Source of the DNA: Oceanospirillaceae bacterium
GTDB lineage: Bacteria > Pseudomonadota > Gammaproteobacteria > Pseudomonadales > Balneatricaceae
Direction of reading: 5' to 3'
Assembly (NCBI GenBank): GCA_013215505.1
Contig: JABSQZ010000014.1
Span: 1 to 64,000 of the forward strand
Length of the DNA stretch: 64,000 nt
Shown: positions 51,241 through 60,807 of the stretch, in pieces
How positions within the stretch are numbered: position 1 is the first letter of the stretch
Layout: every line of letters begins with the position of its first letter
Made by a program: the position numbers and the translations under genes
Notes under the pieces: model-generated
Database searches by the model: none
What the model was told of the DNA's origin: nothing
What the model saw: only the letters and a program-made list of their open reading frames with translations

Positions 51241-52233
51241 TTAAACATTTTGATCAATGACAGAACCTTCTGGGAAGGACTTAACAAAAGCACCAGAGTC
51301 TACTAATTGCACATTGAGCCGGCGAAGCGTTTCTTGAATCTCATGAATTTGTGCGTTGTATTCTTTTAACACGTCCATGGATGCATCCATACTCTGCCTG
51401 CGAGAATTAGCTAGCGCTTCATTTCGCTCTTGCTTGGCCTGTTTCAATTCCTCCTCAGCTAAAAACTCTTCACGTTGCAACTTTTGCTGCTCGGCCTGTA
51501 TTTGGCTGTCGCGAACAACATCTCCGACATCATCCTCTTGTACTGTATCATCTCGCAATTCAGAGAGAGCTTTAAGAGCGATATTTTTAGCTTCGGCGGC
51601 AACTTGTCGATCCGCTGGAGAGGGATCTGACACCGACAGCGCCGCCCTGATAATAACTTGCGCCTTCTCCAGAGTCGCCCTGGGATCATTCTCTACTGGA
51701 GAGGTATCTATAGAGACTTGACCTGCTGTAGCGTATAAGCGTCCGTCTGGGCCATTTGTATAGGAATATGAGGGGGAGCCTGCATGGGGACCACCAATGG
51801 AAGCATGGGCTTGCTCGTGAGCCCTCACGTCTCTGTCTCTTGCCGCTAATTGCTGTATTACTTTAAGTTCGGCCCGCTCAAAATCAATCTCAGCAGCGAG
51901 TTTATCAGACGTTTTACTGACTTGCTCAGCACGCACCACTGCTACTTCTTTTACGCTATCATTGGCCGGTTTTCTGGCAACATCAACAGCAGCACCCGCC
52001 ACTAACTGTCCATACACAGCGACCGCGTCTCCCACTCCCGCTACCAGTTTTGAGACCACTGAACTTGACTCGCCAGAAGTTTGCGACTGATGATCAGACT
52101 GCTCAAGGCTACGCTGTTCTGATTTTAATAATTGGGATGAGGAATTTTTTGCCGAGGAGAGCTGCTGAGTATCTTCAGATATGGAGAGAGATCTATTGGC
52201 GGGGAAACTGAGAGTTGAGCTTTGTAGTTCCAT
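51241..52233 (-). CDS. SprA-related putative metalloprotease
   Basis: A 330-residue protein with a Ser/Gln-rich N-terminus (1-60), and a central part with the zinc-protease motif HEQAH at 139-143 in DVRAHEQAHASIGGPHAG. The following PSYSYTNGPDGRLYATAGQV block is diagnostic of the SprA-related family (putative metalloprotease CJM1_0395 type). A C-terminal charged coiled coil covers about 235-310. No signal peptide was seen. The biological role of the family is not established. It lies directly downstream of a small gene on the same strand. Confidence 0.8.
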   Translation of the reverse strand: MELQSSTLSFPANRSLSISEDTQQLSSAKNSSSQLLKSEQRSLEQSDHQSQTSGESSSVVSKLVAGVGDAVAVYGQLVAGAAVDVARKPANDSVKEVAVVRAEQVSKTSDKLAAEIDFERAELKVIQQLAARDRDVRAHEQAHASIGGPHAGSPSYSYTNGPDGRLYATAGQVSIDTSPVENDPRATLEKAQVIIRAALSVSDPSPADRQVAAEAKNIALKALSELRDDTVQEDDVGDVVRDSQIQAEQQKLQREEFLAEEELKQAKQERNEALANSRRQSMDASMDVLKEYNAQIHEIQETLRRLNVQLVDSGAFVKSFPEGSVIDQNV

Positions 52234-52258
52234 GTAAGTACCTCAGACCACGATCAAA

Positions 52259-52531
52259 CTAAACAACAACATCTACGTTGGCACCTAATGCCACGCTGGC
52301 ATTGATCTCAGTAGTATCAGTGACAACTTTAGTGGTTGCGGCTTCCGTACCAGGGTCTAAAGTTGTTTCGTCTACGGAGTTGTCTAAAGGCACACCGGAT
52401 GCTGTCTCTGGAATGGTGGCACTCCCGGAGCCCTGAAAATCACCTGCGGCTCTAGGGTTGTTATCCAGGCCACGGTTTAAACCGATAAGACCCGTTTGCA
52501 ATGCATTGGTTATATTCATCACTGTATCCAT
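52259..52531 (-). CDS. Small Gly/Ala/Thr-rich protein paired with the SprA-related gene
   Basis: Ninety residues; the ATG at 52519 (MNITNALQTGLIGLNRGL) is an alternative start with a GGAT site. The first 20 residues resemble the N-terminus of small proteins related to flagellar rod and hook components. The rest is acidic, low in complexity and poor in aromatics. A 25-base gap to the protease gene suggests one transcript. Function unknown. Confidence 0.6.
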   Translation of the reverse strand: MDTVMNITNALQTGLIGLNRGLDNNPRAAGDFQGSGSATIPETASGVPLDNSVDETTLDPGTEAATTKVVTDTTEINASVALGANVDVVV

Positions 52532-52675
52532 TCTATAAAAAGTATTTAATTCATATATTTAAAATATAGTTGAGGAGTGACTTAACGAAACCCCACAAAA
52601 TTGTAAAATAAAAAATACTTAGCACAGACCATTATAGCTCATTTATTACACAATACAAATATTTAGAAAAAAGTC

Positions 52676-53359
52676 CTAAAGTATTTGCTGCAGTTGCAGG
52701 TATCTACTGGCAGCGATTGGAGATTTGTCAACCAAAAACGGAACCACCCCTAACAACGGCGCATTGATGGCGTTTTTCAAAGTGGCGACACTCTCCTCGC
52801 TAACCTGCATTTGTGGGTCTATGTGGTTGGCAACCCAACCCGCTAAAGTGACTCCATCTCTATGAATAGCCTCTACCGTCAACAGTGCGTGATTAATACA
52901 CCCCAACTTGACTCCCACCACCAATATTACGGGTAGCGAGAGCACTTTGGGAATATCCGCCAAGCTCTCACGATTGTTTAAGGGCACCCGCCAACCACCA
53001 GCGCCCTCAACCAATACAAAGTCCGCTCGATTCATCATCGCACCGCGACAAAAACCGCTAATTCGCTGCAGATCTAATCTCCTGCCCTCTTCTTTAGCGG
53101 CAATATGCGGTGCTACTGGGCGCTGCAGCGCTATAGGGTTAACTTGCTGGTAAGTTAACTTCACAGATGCAGACTGCATTAATTTTAGAGCGTCCTCATT
53201 GCGTAAACCCTCATCAGTCATTTCGCAACCTGCAGCTATTGGCTTTAATCCATAGCAGCTCATTTTTCGCTGTTTTGCCGCTTCCAACAATGCCTGTGAA
53301 ATAAAAGTTTTTCCGACATCGGTATCTGTTCCAGCGATAAAATACTTGTGCTTTGCCAT
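52676..53359 (-). CDS. bioD: Dethiobiotin synthetase
   Basis: ATP-dependent carboxylation of DAPA to dethiobiotin. I chose the ATG at 53359 (227 residues, MAKHKYFIAGTDTDVGKT); a TTG 12 bases upstream is less likely. The P-loop is GTDTDVGKT, and VEGAGGWRVPL is the second nucleotide-site motif. Last gene of the bioF-bioH-bioC-bioD run. Confidence 0.95.
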   Translation of the reverse strand: MAKHKYFIAGTDTDVGKTFISQALLEAAKQRKMSCYGLKPIAAGCEMTDEGLRNEDALKLMQSASVKLTYQQVNPIALQRPVAPHIAAKEEGRRLDLQRISGFCRGAMMNRADFVLVEGAGGWRVPLNNRESLADIPKVLSLPVILVVGVKLGCINHALLTVEAIHRDGVTLAGWVANHIDPQMQVSEESVATLKNAINAPLLGVVPFLVDKSPIAASRYLQLQQIL

Positions 53360-53384
53360 ACTTTTTCCCAATTCAGAGACTTAA

Positions 53385-54179
53385 TTATCCGTCTTTTCTC
53401 AACAGCAGGTAATAGACTTCGTAAGTCGCTGGTAATTTCCCATTTTGCTGACGAAAGCTCTCATAGTTCGATTTAAACTTGCCAATCCTGGCTCTACCGG
53501 TCAGGCCTTTGTTTTCCCCGGCATTCATATTATGTGCGCCGATATTTTTCAACTCCGAGGTTAGTTCCGACAATTTATTGTACTCCAATACAGTAAACTC
53601 ACGCCGCTGCCGCTCTAGCTTTAAATTAGCGGGCAATGCTGCCAGCAACTCCTCAAAAGCAACAAATTTATTCACATGCACATTTTCATCTACATTGGCC
53701 CAGGACTGCCGCAATTCACATAGGCTGGCCGGGCCCAAACTGGAAATCACCGCGCTGCCGCCACTCGTAAGTACTCTGGCAAACTCTTTAAACAACAGCT
53801 GCAGATCCGCACACCACTGAATCGCCAAACTGGAAAATAACTGCGCAATGCTATTATCGGCAAACGGCATAGCCTCTGCATCCGCACACAGCCACTGAGC
53901 CCTGGGCAGCACTCTGTGGCGGCGGGCATGTTGCAACATCCCCTGGGCAATATCCAGGCAAATTAAATCTCGGTGCGGGTAAATACGGGTCAGATGCTGG
54001 GAAAAATAACCGGTACCACAGCCTAAATCTAAAATGCTACCCTTATCAGGTATAGACTGACCAACCCATTGCAATAACTGTTCCCCGACATCTTGTTGCA
54101 GTGCTGCGGCTTTGTCATAGGTGTGCGCTGCCTTACTAAACGAATCTGCAACTCTTATTTTATCTATTAATAGTGACAT
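53385..54179 (-). CDS. bioC: Malonyl-ACP O-methyltransferase BioC
   Basis: SAM-dependent methyltransferase that starts pimelate formation by methylating malonyl-ACP. The 264 residues show SFSKAAHTYDKAAALQ at the N-terminus, the SAM motif LDLGCGTGYFS, and SSLAIQWCADL as in other BioC. The start ATG directly follows the bioH stop. Confidence 0.94.
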   Translation of the reverse strand: MSLLIDKIRVADSFSKAAHTYDKAAALQQDVGEQLLQWVGQSIPDKGSILDLGCGTGYFSQHLTRIYPHRDLICLDIAQGMLQHARRHRVLPRAQWLCADAEAMPFADNSIAQLFSSLAIQWCADLQLLFKEFARVLTSGGSAVISSLGPASLCELRQSWANVDENVHVNKFVAFEELLAALPANLKLERQRREFTVLEYNKLSELTSELKNIGAHNMNAGENKGLTGRARIGKFKSNYESFRQQNGKLPATYEVYYLLLRKDG

Positions 54180-54959
54180 CTAACAACTACCTGCATCAAT
54201 GCGCCGGGTAAATTTAACTAGCTCATCCGCCAGCCATTGCGGGTCAGAAATAAAAGCTAAATGCCCGGCAGCGGGGACCCCCATACTAGATATTTTTTCT
54301 GACATCGCAGGGAGAATATGCTGCAGCTGCCGAGGTACCAGCTGATCCATTTCAGCGTAGAAATGTAGCGACGGCACTGACAAATGCTGTAAAGTTTCCC
54401 TGAGATCATGCCTGAGCAAGTGCAAACTGGCATTTAACTGAGTGTGCTGGGCATTACTATGCACAGCCCGCAACTGTTTTAGTATCACTTTGGGCAGACT
54501 GCCGTTTTTAACTTGCAACATGAAAAATCCTAACAACGTTTTCTCTGGCTGCTGTGCCAGCTTAGCTTCAAAGGCCGCGAACTCTGCTTCAGACATGCCA
54601 TCCGGCCAATCATCCCGCTGCACAAAACAGGGGTTACAGGCCAGAGTAACCAACCCTTTTATCTGCCCTTGTAACTTCTCAGCCAGTGCTATAGCCAACA
54701 TGCCACCCAGAGACCAGCCCAACAATACACTCTCTTTCGGTACCTGCTCCGCCAGTGCCGCAACAACCGATTGCAGTGAATATGTTTCGTGCATAGAGAC
54801 TGCAGACAGCCCCAGCCCAGGTAAATCGATACAAGTGATAGAGTAATTCTCTGCTAAAAAGGGCAGCCATGGCTGCCAGATATCACTGCTAGTACCCCAG
54901 CCGTGTAAAAGCACTAAATTGGGTTTACTGGATTTAATTTCTTTAAGATGGATATTCAA
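54180..54959 (-). CDS. bioH: Pimeloyl-ACP methyl ester carboxylesterase BioH
   Basis: Removes the methyl group from pimeloyl-ACP methyl ester, ending the BioC-BioH route. The 259-residue alpha/beta hydrolase shows HGWGTSSDIWQPW, nucleophile serine in GWSLGGMLA, Asp in AEMDQLVP and His in AAGHLAF. It overlaps the 3' end of bioF by 17 bases. Confidence 0.94.
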   Translation of the reverse strand: MNIHLKEIKSSKPNLVLLHGWGTSSDIWQPWLPFLAENYSITCIDLPGLGLSAVSMHETYSLQSVVAALAEQVPKESVLLGWSLGGMLAIALAEKLQGQIKGLVTLACNPCFVQRDDWPDGMSEAEFAAFEAKLAQQPEKTLLGFFMLQVKNGSLPKVILKQLRAVHSNAQHTQLNASLHLLRHDLRETLQHLSVPSLHFYAEMDQLVPRQLQHILPAMSEKISSMGVPAAGHLAFISDPQWLADELVKFTRRIDAGSC

Positions 54960-56124
54960 ATTTAATCTCTTTTACCGCTGTGGATAAAGCCGCCAACAGC
55001 TGCTGTACATCAACAAGACTATGAGCAGCACTGAAAGTCACCCTAAGCCGCGCCTGGTTGAGCGGAACCGTTGGCGTGCGTATCGCTTTAACTTGCACGC
55101 CCAGGCTCGCCAACTTGTCACTGATAGCAACAGCTGTATGTTCAGCACCAATCATTACTGGCTGAATAGCCGTGTCAGAAGGCAGCAACACTAGGCCCAA
55201 CTCCTGACAGCCGCTTTTAAAGCGCGAGATCAGCAGCTGCAGATGCTCTCTGCGCCAACCTTCCTTTTGAATCAGTTGCAAGCTTGTGCGCGTGGCTGCC
55301 GCAATGGCTGGCGGCATACTGGTGGTATAGATGTAGGTACGGGAAAATTGAATCAAGGTTTCTATTAAGGCATCACTTCCAGCAACAAAGGCTCCGGCAG
55401 TACCAAAGGCCTTGCCTAAGGTCCCCATTAATACCGGTACTTGCTGTTCAGTTAACTGATACAACTCTGTGCAGCCCGCCCCCTGTTCACCCAGGCAACC
55501 AAATCCATGGGCATCATCTATCATCAACCAGGCATTATGCTGCTCGGCTTTGTCAACTAATGCAGGCAAGTTGGCGATATTACCGTCCATACTAAACACT
55601 GCATCTGTAACTACTAGTTTACGTTCAGCAGTTGATCGCGCTAATTTATTTTCCAGACTATCAACATCGTTATGCAGATAGCGCTGGAACTTGGCCCCGC
55701 TTAGCAACCCGCCATCCAGCAGCGAGGCATGATTGAGCTTATCTTGAAATACTGCATCGTTTTTACCCAGCAGGGCATTGATGACTCCAATATTGGCCAT
55801 GTAGCCGCTGCAGAAAAGCAACGCTCTGGAGCGATTACAAAACTCAGCTAATTCTAACTCCAGCTGATGGTGATGATGACTGTGACCATTGACCAAATGA
55901 GAGGCGCCTCCGCCAACTCCATATTCGTCTGCAGCCAATTTAAAGCTCTCAATCACACGGGGATGATTGGCCAGTCCTAAATAATCGTTGGAACTAAAAT
56001 TTAGCAGTGCTTTGCCATCGACAATAATTTTTGCACTCTGCGGGCTCTGCAACACTTGCCGGTGCCGATACAGAGAGCGCTGTTTTCTCTGATCCAAAAC
56101 TTGCTGTAGATTATCAAATGACAT
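54943..56124 (-). CDS. bioF: 8-amino-7-oxononanoate synthase
   Basis: PLP enzyme joining alanine and pimeloyl-ACP. The 393 residues contain NFSSNDYLGLANHP, the ASHLVNGHSHHHHQLE segment, DDAHGFGCLG, and the Schiff-base lysine in GTLGKAFGTAGAF. It is the first gene of the bioFHCD group; bioB lies 365 bases upstream. Confidence 0.95.
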   Translation of the reverse strand: MSFDNLQQVLDQRKQRSLYRHRQVLQSPQSAKIIVDGKALLNFSSNDYLGLANHPRVIESFKLAADEYGVGGGASHLVNGHSHHHHQLELELAEFCNRSRALLFCSGYMANIGVINALLGKNDAVFQDKLNHASLLDGGLLSGAKFQRYLHNDVDSLENKLARSTAERKLVVTDAVFSMDGNIANLPALVDKAEQHNAWLMIDDAHGFGCLGEQGAGCTELYQLTEQQVPVLMGTLGKAFGTAGAFVAGSDALIETLIQFSRTYIYTTSMPPAIAAATRTSLQLIQKEGWRREHLQLLISRFKSGCQELGLVLLPSDTAIQPVMIGAEHTAVAISDKLASLGVQVKAIRTPTVPLNQARLRVTFSAAHSLVDVQQLLAALSTAVKEIKFEYPS

Positions 56125-56489
56125 ACTTAGCCACCTTTCAGTAATTTATGGAACATGCAAAGAAGTCCGGCGAGCCTTCGGCTTATAGAGTATTGCAAAA
56201 TCTAAACATCGCAGCCAAAAGGGACGCAAAGTACAGACAAGCTATTTATCTACCTACAAATGCTGCAGGCACACAAACTTTGCATCGAGCAAAAGTCTGT
56301 GGCTGTTGAAAGCTATCATGCCCGCGAGTGCGCTAGCAGCCAAATTGAATACTGCGTAAGCACGTAGGAGAGAGCTCTGCTGCTCGCAGAGAAGACCCAG
56401 GGCTTTTGCATGCTCGCTAGCCAATTGCAGATACTTACCACTCGCTATCAGGAGAAAGACTGCAATCTGACTAAAATTTTTGACTAAGA
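56125..56489. other. Intergenic region between bioB and bioF
   Basis: Unusually long for an operon of this type. No ATG-started gene is visible. A minus-strand open frame of about 85 codons (56511 to 56257) without a good start codon is described in the findings. I see no clear terminator after bioB. Confidence 0.5.
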
Positions 56490-57533
56490 CTAGGCCGAAT
56501 AGAAATGTGCGCTATCTTGCTCTGCCTGGATATCTTTTAATAACAGCGCCGACTGAGTTTCATCATCATCTGCTATACCCTGCTCCGGGTTGATACCTAA
56601 ACGCTTGAACAACAATAAGTCTTTATTGGTTTCAGGGTTGGGGGTAGTAAGTAAACACTCACCATAGAAAATCGAATTTGCGCCAGCAAAAAAGGTCATT
56701 GCCTGCATTTCATCAGACATCGACTGCCTTCCCGCGGAGAGCCGGACATGTGATTTTGGCATCATAATTCTGGCCACGGCGATGGTGCGAATAAAAATCA
56801 AATGATCTAAATCTTCGACATTTTCCATCGGTGTCCCGGCAACCTTTACCAACATATTGATGGGTACACTTTCAGGTTGGGTGGGCATATTGGCAAGCTG
56901 CATCAATAAACCGATTCGATCACCTGCCGTCTCACCCATGCCCAGGATACCACCACTGCAGACTTTCATACCCGACTCACGCACATTGTGCAAAGTATCC
57001 AGGCGGTCTTGATAGGTTCTGGTGGTGATGATTTTGTCGTAAAATTCAGGGGAGGTATCCAGGTTGTGGTTGTAGTAATCAAGGCCGGCATCGGCCAGCT
57101 GGTCAGATTTATCAGCATCTAACATACCCAGTGTCATACACGTTTCCAGACCTATCTCTTTTACCCTCTTTACCATCTCAATCACATAGGGCATATCGCG
57201 CTCATGGGGATGCTTCCAGGCGGCTCCCATGCAAAAGCGGGTAGAGCCCGAAGCTTTAGCTTGTTGCGCCTTAGCGACCACAGCTTCCACTTCCATTAAA
57301 CGTTCACGTTGCAGGCCGGTATTATAACGGGCACTTTGCGGGCAATATTTACAATCTTCAGGGCAGGCACCGGTTTTTATCGATAACAAAGTACTGACTT
57401 GAACTTGGTTGGGATCGAAATTTTGCCGGTGAATAGTATGCGCCTTGAAGAGTAAGTCATTGAATGGTAGGTCAAATAATTCCTTAACCTGATTTTTAGT
57501 CCAATCCTGACGTAGCTGTCCATCTTGTTGCAT
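56490..57533 (-). CDS. bioB: Biotin synthase
   Basis: Radical SAM enzyme inserting sulfur into dethiobiotin. The 347 residues show the cluster motif [14 protein letters not shown] (C57, C61, C64), [26 protein letters not shown] and the RLSAGRQSM motif with the Arg ligand of the [2Fe-2S] cluster. A GGGAG ribosome site lies 10 bases before ATG. Divergent from comF. No BirA-type palindrome was recognised in the 67-base gap. Confidence 0.96.
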   Translation of the reverse strand: MQQDGQLRQDWTKNQVKELFDLPFNDLLFKAHTIHRQNFDPNQVQVSTLLSIKTGACPEDCKYCPQSARYNTGLQRERLMEVEAVVAKAQQAKASGSTRFCMGAAWKHPHERDMPYVIEMVKRVKEIGLETCMTLGMLDADKSDQLADAGLDYYNHNLDTSPEFYDKIITTRTYQDRLDTLHNVRESGMKVCSGGILGMGETAGDRIGLLMQLANMPTQPESVPINMLVKVAGTPMENVEDLDHLIFIRTIAVARIMMPKSHVRLSAGRQSMSDEMQAMTFFAGANSIFYGECLLTTPNPETNKDLLLFKRLGINPEQGIADDDETQSALLLKDIQAEQDSAHFYSA

Positions 57534-57600
57534 CTACAATGTACTCCCAACAGTAGCTTAAAACAGTTAATCTCTTTTATCCGACATATGATAATCACCC

Positions 57601-58314
57601 ATGAGAAACTGTCAACTTATGGTTATAGATTTTATAAACAACTGTACATTTAACACACAGCACTGTGTGTTTTGTGATATGCCTAGCCATGCGCCCAGGC
57701 CTCTCTGCAAGGGTTGTCTCAAGGACCTCCCCTGGCTGAACAAACAGTGCTTTTGCTGTGCACTACCTTTACTCAGTAGTTATAAGGAGCAACTGTGTCG
57801 GTTATGTTTATCCAAACAGCCGTATTTTTATCGAACAACCGCTCTGTTTAGCTATCAGTTCCCCATCGATTTATTAATGCCTAAAGTTAAGCGGGAGCAA
57901 CAACGTTTTCACTTGAAATGGCTGGCCCAATGCTTCATCAAACGTCTCGGTAAACAGCAGCTGTTGGCTGAAGCTTTAATTCCAGTGCCTATTGCCAAGT
58001 CAAAACTACTGCGCAGAGGTTACAATCAGGCGGAGCAACTAGCGCTGGAACTGAGCAGGCAATTAAATATCAAAATGGACAGAACGACAGTCACTAAAAA
58101 CCGCAGTACACAAGCTCAAGCAGAGTTGAGCGCAAAAGCTCGCAAAAAAAACCTCCTGGGAGCTTTTGACATCCAGCAACACAATTACCGCCATGTAGTA
58201 ATCATCGACGATGTAATGACTACGGGGGCAACGGCCAATGAAATAGCCCATGCCTTGCTAAAATCAGGGGTGGAACAAGTTGATGTCTGGGTTATTGCCA
58301 GAACCCCACTGTGA
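57601..58314 (+). CDS. comF: ComF family phosphoribosyltransferase-like protein
   Basis: Homologue of ComF/GntX, linked to DNA uptake or use of DNA as carbon source. The 237 residues begin with a zinc ribbon of paired cysteines (HCVFC, CKGC, CFCC, CRLC) and end in a phosphoribosyltransferase domain with VVIIDDVMTTGATANE. RRGYNQAEQLA is the family motif in the middle. The start overlaps the bioB promoter region. The ATG at 57619 is an alternative. Confidence 0.9.
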   Translation: MRNCQLMVIDFINNCTFNTQHCVFCDMPSHAPRPLCKGCLKDLPWLNKQCFCCALPLLSSYKEQLCRLCLSKQPYFYRTTALFSYQFPIDLLMPKVKREQQRFHLKWLAQCFIKRLGKQQLLAEALIPVPIAKSKLLRRGYNQAEQLALELSRQLNIKMDRTTVTKNRSTQAQAELSAKARKKNLLGAFDIQQHNYRHVVIIDDVMTTGATANEIAHALLKSGVEQVDVWVIARTPL

Positions 58315-58522
58315 AAAAGTTGGATCACGGTTTAGGGGGCCTCAGAGTAATACCCCGTATTGTATGCCGCAGATATGAACGCTTTAGAGCCCGCACAGTA
58401 GATGAGGAACTTATTCGCAGCCTCCTTAGTTACCTCAACAAAAATATCCACAGTCGCTAGATTGTGCCCGAGTTATATTCTGCGTACACTCCGGGCGTTC
58501 ATCTCAATGTTAAGGTCTAGAC

Positions 58523-59251
58523 ATGACAGATTCGCTTTCCAGCTTCACTTTTAAAACGATCGGTGTCATCCAGTCCCCTTTTAAACAAAAGTTTGGTATC
58601 CCCCGCCAACCGGGTTTGACCCCGAGCATTAAATCATCCATTGTGCTTGAACCTGAATATGCCTGCGATGAAATCGTTGATCAGCTGTTAAAATCTTCGC
58701 ACATCTGGATTTTGTTCGTTTTCAGCGCCTGTTATGAAAAAGACTGGAGCCCCAAAGTGCGTCCACCACGCCTGGGAGGTAACAAAAAGGTCGGCGTATT
58801 TGCTAGCAGATCACCGTTTCGACCTAACCCTATCGGAATGTCTGCGGTAAAATTAACCGGGATCCGCAGCCAGCGTGGATCACTGATTATTGATGTACTG
58901 TCTGCAGATCTGATGCACGGCACGCCAGTGATCGACATAAAACCTTATATTCCCTATTCGGACAAGTTACCTGAAGCTACCAACCAACTTGCAGAATCTC
59001 TTTCACTGCTTAGCCAGCCGATCTTTTTTAGCTCTCAGGCCCTGCAGATTTGCGAGCAGCTATTATTATCTGGGGAGGGCAATTTAAGAATAGAAATTGA
59101 GCAAGTATTGCGCTGCGACCCCAGACCTGCTTATCAAAAAAATACTCTCCGCGTTTATGGCCTATCTCTATACCACTGGAATATTCGCTGGCAGATAACC
59201 CCTGACAGGATTGACGTATTGAGCATTGAAAGCTCTAAAGCGACTTTTTAG
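58523..59251 (+). CDS. trmO: tRNA (m6t6A37) methyltransferase TrmO
   Basis: Adds a methyl group to N6 of t6A37 in tRNA-Thr. The 242 residues show the TsaA/YaeB domain: IGVIQSPFKQKFGIPRQPG, RPPRLGGNKKVGVFASRSPFRPNPIGMS and DIKPYIPYSD. A C-terminal domain with RCDPRPAY follows. Transcribed towards bioA, with a 33-base gap. Confidence 0.93.
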   Translation: MTDSLSSFTFKTIGVIQSPFKQKFGIPRQPGLTPSIKSSIVLEPEYACDEIVDQLLKSSHIWILFVFSACYEKDWSPKVRPPRLGGNKKVGVFASRSPFRPNPIGMSAVKLTGIRSQRGSLIIDVLSADLMHGTPVIDIKPYIPYSDKLPEATNQLAESLSLLSQPIFFSSQALQICEQLLLSGEGNLRIEIEQVLRCDPRPAYQKNTLRVYGLSLYHWNIRWQITPDRIDVLSIESSKATF

Positions 59252-59284
59252 TTCCTACTTCTCAGCAGCATTTAAGGATAAATC

Positions 59285-60562
59285 ATGACTCCAGAACAGC
59301 TACAATTTGACCGTGAGAATATTTGGCACCCTTATACCAGCATGACCAACCCGACGCCCTGCCTGCCAGTAACTTCGACTCAAGGTGTGTATCTACATTT
59401 GAGCACGGGTGAAAAGTTAATTGACGGTATGGCCTCCTGGTGGTCCAGTATTCACGGCTACGGCCATCCGCTGCTCAATAAGGCCGCTCATCAACAGATA
59501 GACACTATGTCACATGTGATGTTTGGTGGCTTAACTCATGAACCGGCTATAGAACTGGCCAAGAAATTAACCGCTATAACCCCCGAGGGCTTAGATAAAG
59601 TCTTTCTGTCAGACTCCGGATCCGTGGCCGTAGAAGTCGCGATTAAAATGGCCTTTCAATACTGGATTTCTAAAGGACTGAGCGAAAAAAATCGCCTGTT
59701 GACGGTCCGCAATGGTTACCACGGAGACACCTTTGCCGCTATGGCTGTCTGCGATCCGGTTAATGGTATGCACGATATGTTTAGTGACGTACTGGCTAAA
59801 CACTATTTCGCCCCCAGCCCGAAAACTAAATTTGATCAGCAGTGGGACCCACAAGACATCAGCCAGTTAGCTGAACTACTTTCCAAGCATCATCAACATA
59901 TAGCGGCGTTAATATTAGAACCTATTGTGCAAGGTGCTGGCGGGATGCGCTTCTACAGCCCCGAGTATTTAACCCAGGCAAAAAGGCTTTGTGAAGAATT
60001 TAATGTGCTGCTGATAGCGGATGAAATTGCCACAGGTTTCGGCAGAACCGGAAAAATGTTTGCCTGCGATCATGCCAGTATTTCCCCGGACATCCTGTGC
60101 CTTGGGAAGGCCTTAACGGGGGGCTATATCAGTTTAGCCGCCACTCTGACCACGACTGAAATAGCCAATACTATCTCCGATGGCGGCGCCGGTTGCTTTA
60201 TGCATGGCCCGACCTTTATGGGTAATCCTCTCGCTTGCGCAGTCGCCAACGCCAGTATTGATTTATTACTGGCAAGTGACTGGAAATCTCAAGTCAGCAG
60301 TATAGAGCAACAACTCAAACAGGGTTTAGAGCCCGCCAGAGGGTTGTCTAATGTAGCAGATGTGCGCTGTCTGGGGGCTATTGGCGTGATAGAACTAAAA
60401 AGTCCGGTCGACAGCGTCAAAATCCAGGAGCAATTTAAACAACAGGGGGTATGGGTGCGACCCTTTGGCAAACTCGTCTATATCATGCCCGCTTATATTA
60501 TGCAGCCAGCGATTGTACAACGATTGACAGCGGCAATGGTGGAGGTAGTGGCTAATCACTAA
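59285..60562 (+). CDS. bioA: Adenosylmethionine-8-amino-7-oxononanoate aminotransferase
   Basis: PLP aminotransferase that converts KAPA to DAPA with SAM as amino donor. The 425 residues contain IWHPYTSM at the N-terminus, DGMASWWSSIHGYGHP, LIADEIATGFGRTG and the lysine motif LGKALTGGYISLA. It is the only bio gene on the plus strand here, away from bioBFHCD. Confidence 0.96.
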   Translation: MTPEQLQFDRENIWHPYTSMTNPTPCLPVTSTQGVYLHLSTGEKLIDGMASWWSSIHGYGHPLLNKAAHQQIDTMSHVMFGGLTHEPAIELAKKLTAITPEGLDKVFLSDSGSVAVEVAIKMAFQYWISKGLSEKNRLLTVRNGYHGDTFAAMAVCDPVNGMHDMFSDVLAKHYFAPSPKTKFDQQWDPQDISQLAELLSKHHQHIAALILEPIVQGAGGMRFYSPEYLTQAKRLCEEFNVLLIADEIATGFGRTGKMFACDHASISPDILCLGKALTGGYISLAATLTTTEIANTISDGGAGCFMHGPTFMGNPLACAVANASIDLLLASDWKSQVSSIEQQLKQGLEPARGLSNVADVRCLGAIGVIELKSPVDSVKIQEQFKQQGVWVRPFGKLVYIMPAYIMQPAIVQRLTAAMVEVVANH

Positions 60563-60633
60563 TCGTTGCCAAGACCAAACAAAATCTAATAAAACTGCAG
60601 AAGCGGCTAAAATATAAGACTTTTTCCTATGTT

Positions 60634-60639
60634 TATAAT
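60634..60639 (+). promoter_or_regulatory. Candidate -10 box for the Csr/Rsm-like RNA
   Basis: TATAAT without a consensus -35 box. That would fit a promoter that needs an activator, as Rsm RNA promoters need GacA. I see only a degenerate hint of the GacA palindrome (near TATAAG at 60613). Confidence 0.45.
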
Positions 60640-60645
60640 TTCACT

Positions 60646-60807
60646 TCTAATCATAATGGTCCAAGTGGATCTCCTGTTCAAGGAACGAATAAGAAGGAAG
60701 ACCATGGCAAGCGGAAAGGACACAGGGTAAGTATATAGGGATATCTTGAAACCGCAGGGAAAATGGAGTCAGCTGAAGCCTTTATGACGGATCATAGAGG
60801 CTTTTTT
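60646..60807 (+). ncRNA. Probable Csr/Rsm-type regulatory RNA that sequesters CsrA
   Basis: RNA of about 160 bases between convergent bioA and sfsA. It contains nine GGA triplets, at 60667, 60682, 60696, 60713, 60718, 60739, 60758, 60765 and 60789; seven of them are preceded by A-N. About two or three would be expected by chance. Some are shown by small stems: GTTC-AAG-GAAC at 60676-60686 and ATAT-AGGG-ATAT at 60733-60744. The terminator stem ends in a CGGA loop. A TATAAT lies upstream. This is the layout of RsmY, RsmZ and CsrB. The 5' end is an estimate from the -10 box, and no homology search was possible. Confidence 0.72.
60777..60807 (+). terminator. Intrinsic terminator with a GGA loop
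   Basis: An 11-base stem (one T-G pair, 60777-60787 with 60792-60802), loop CGGA and six T residues. Confidence 0.9.

Noticed and set aside
56190-56260. Plus-strand text GGGACGCAAAG between bioB and bioF resembles the core of a c-di-GMP-I riboswitch
   Set aside because: The preceding hairpin with a GNRA loop is missing, the following conserved segment does not fit, and the strand points away from bioF with no gene behind it.
57534-57660. Search for a BirA operator upstream of bioB
   Set aside because: No palindrome close to TTGTAAACC and GGTTTACAA was found; AAACTGTCAAC and similar words are too weak.
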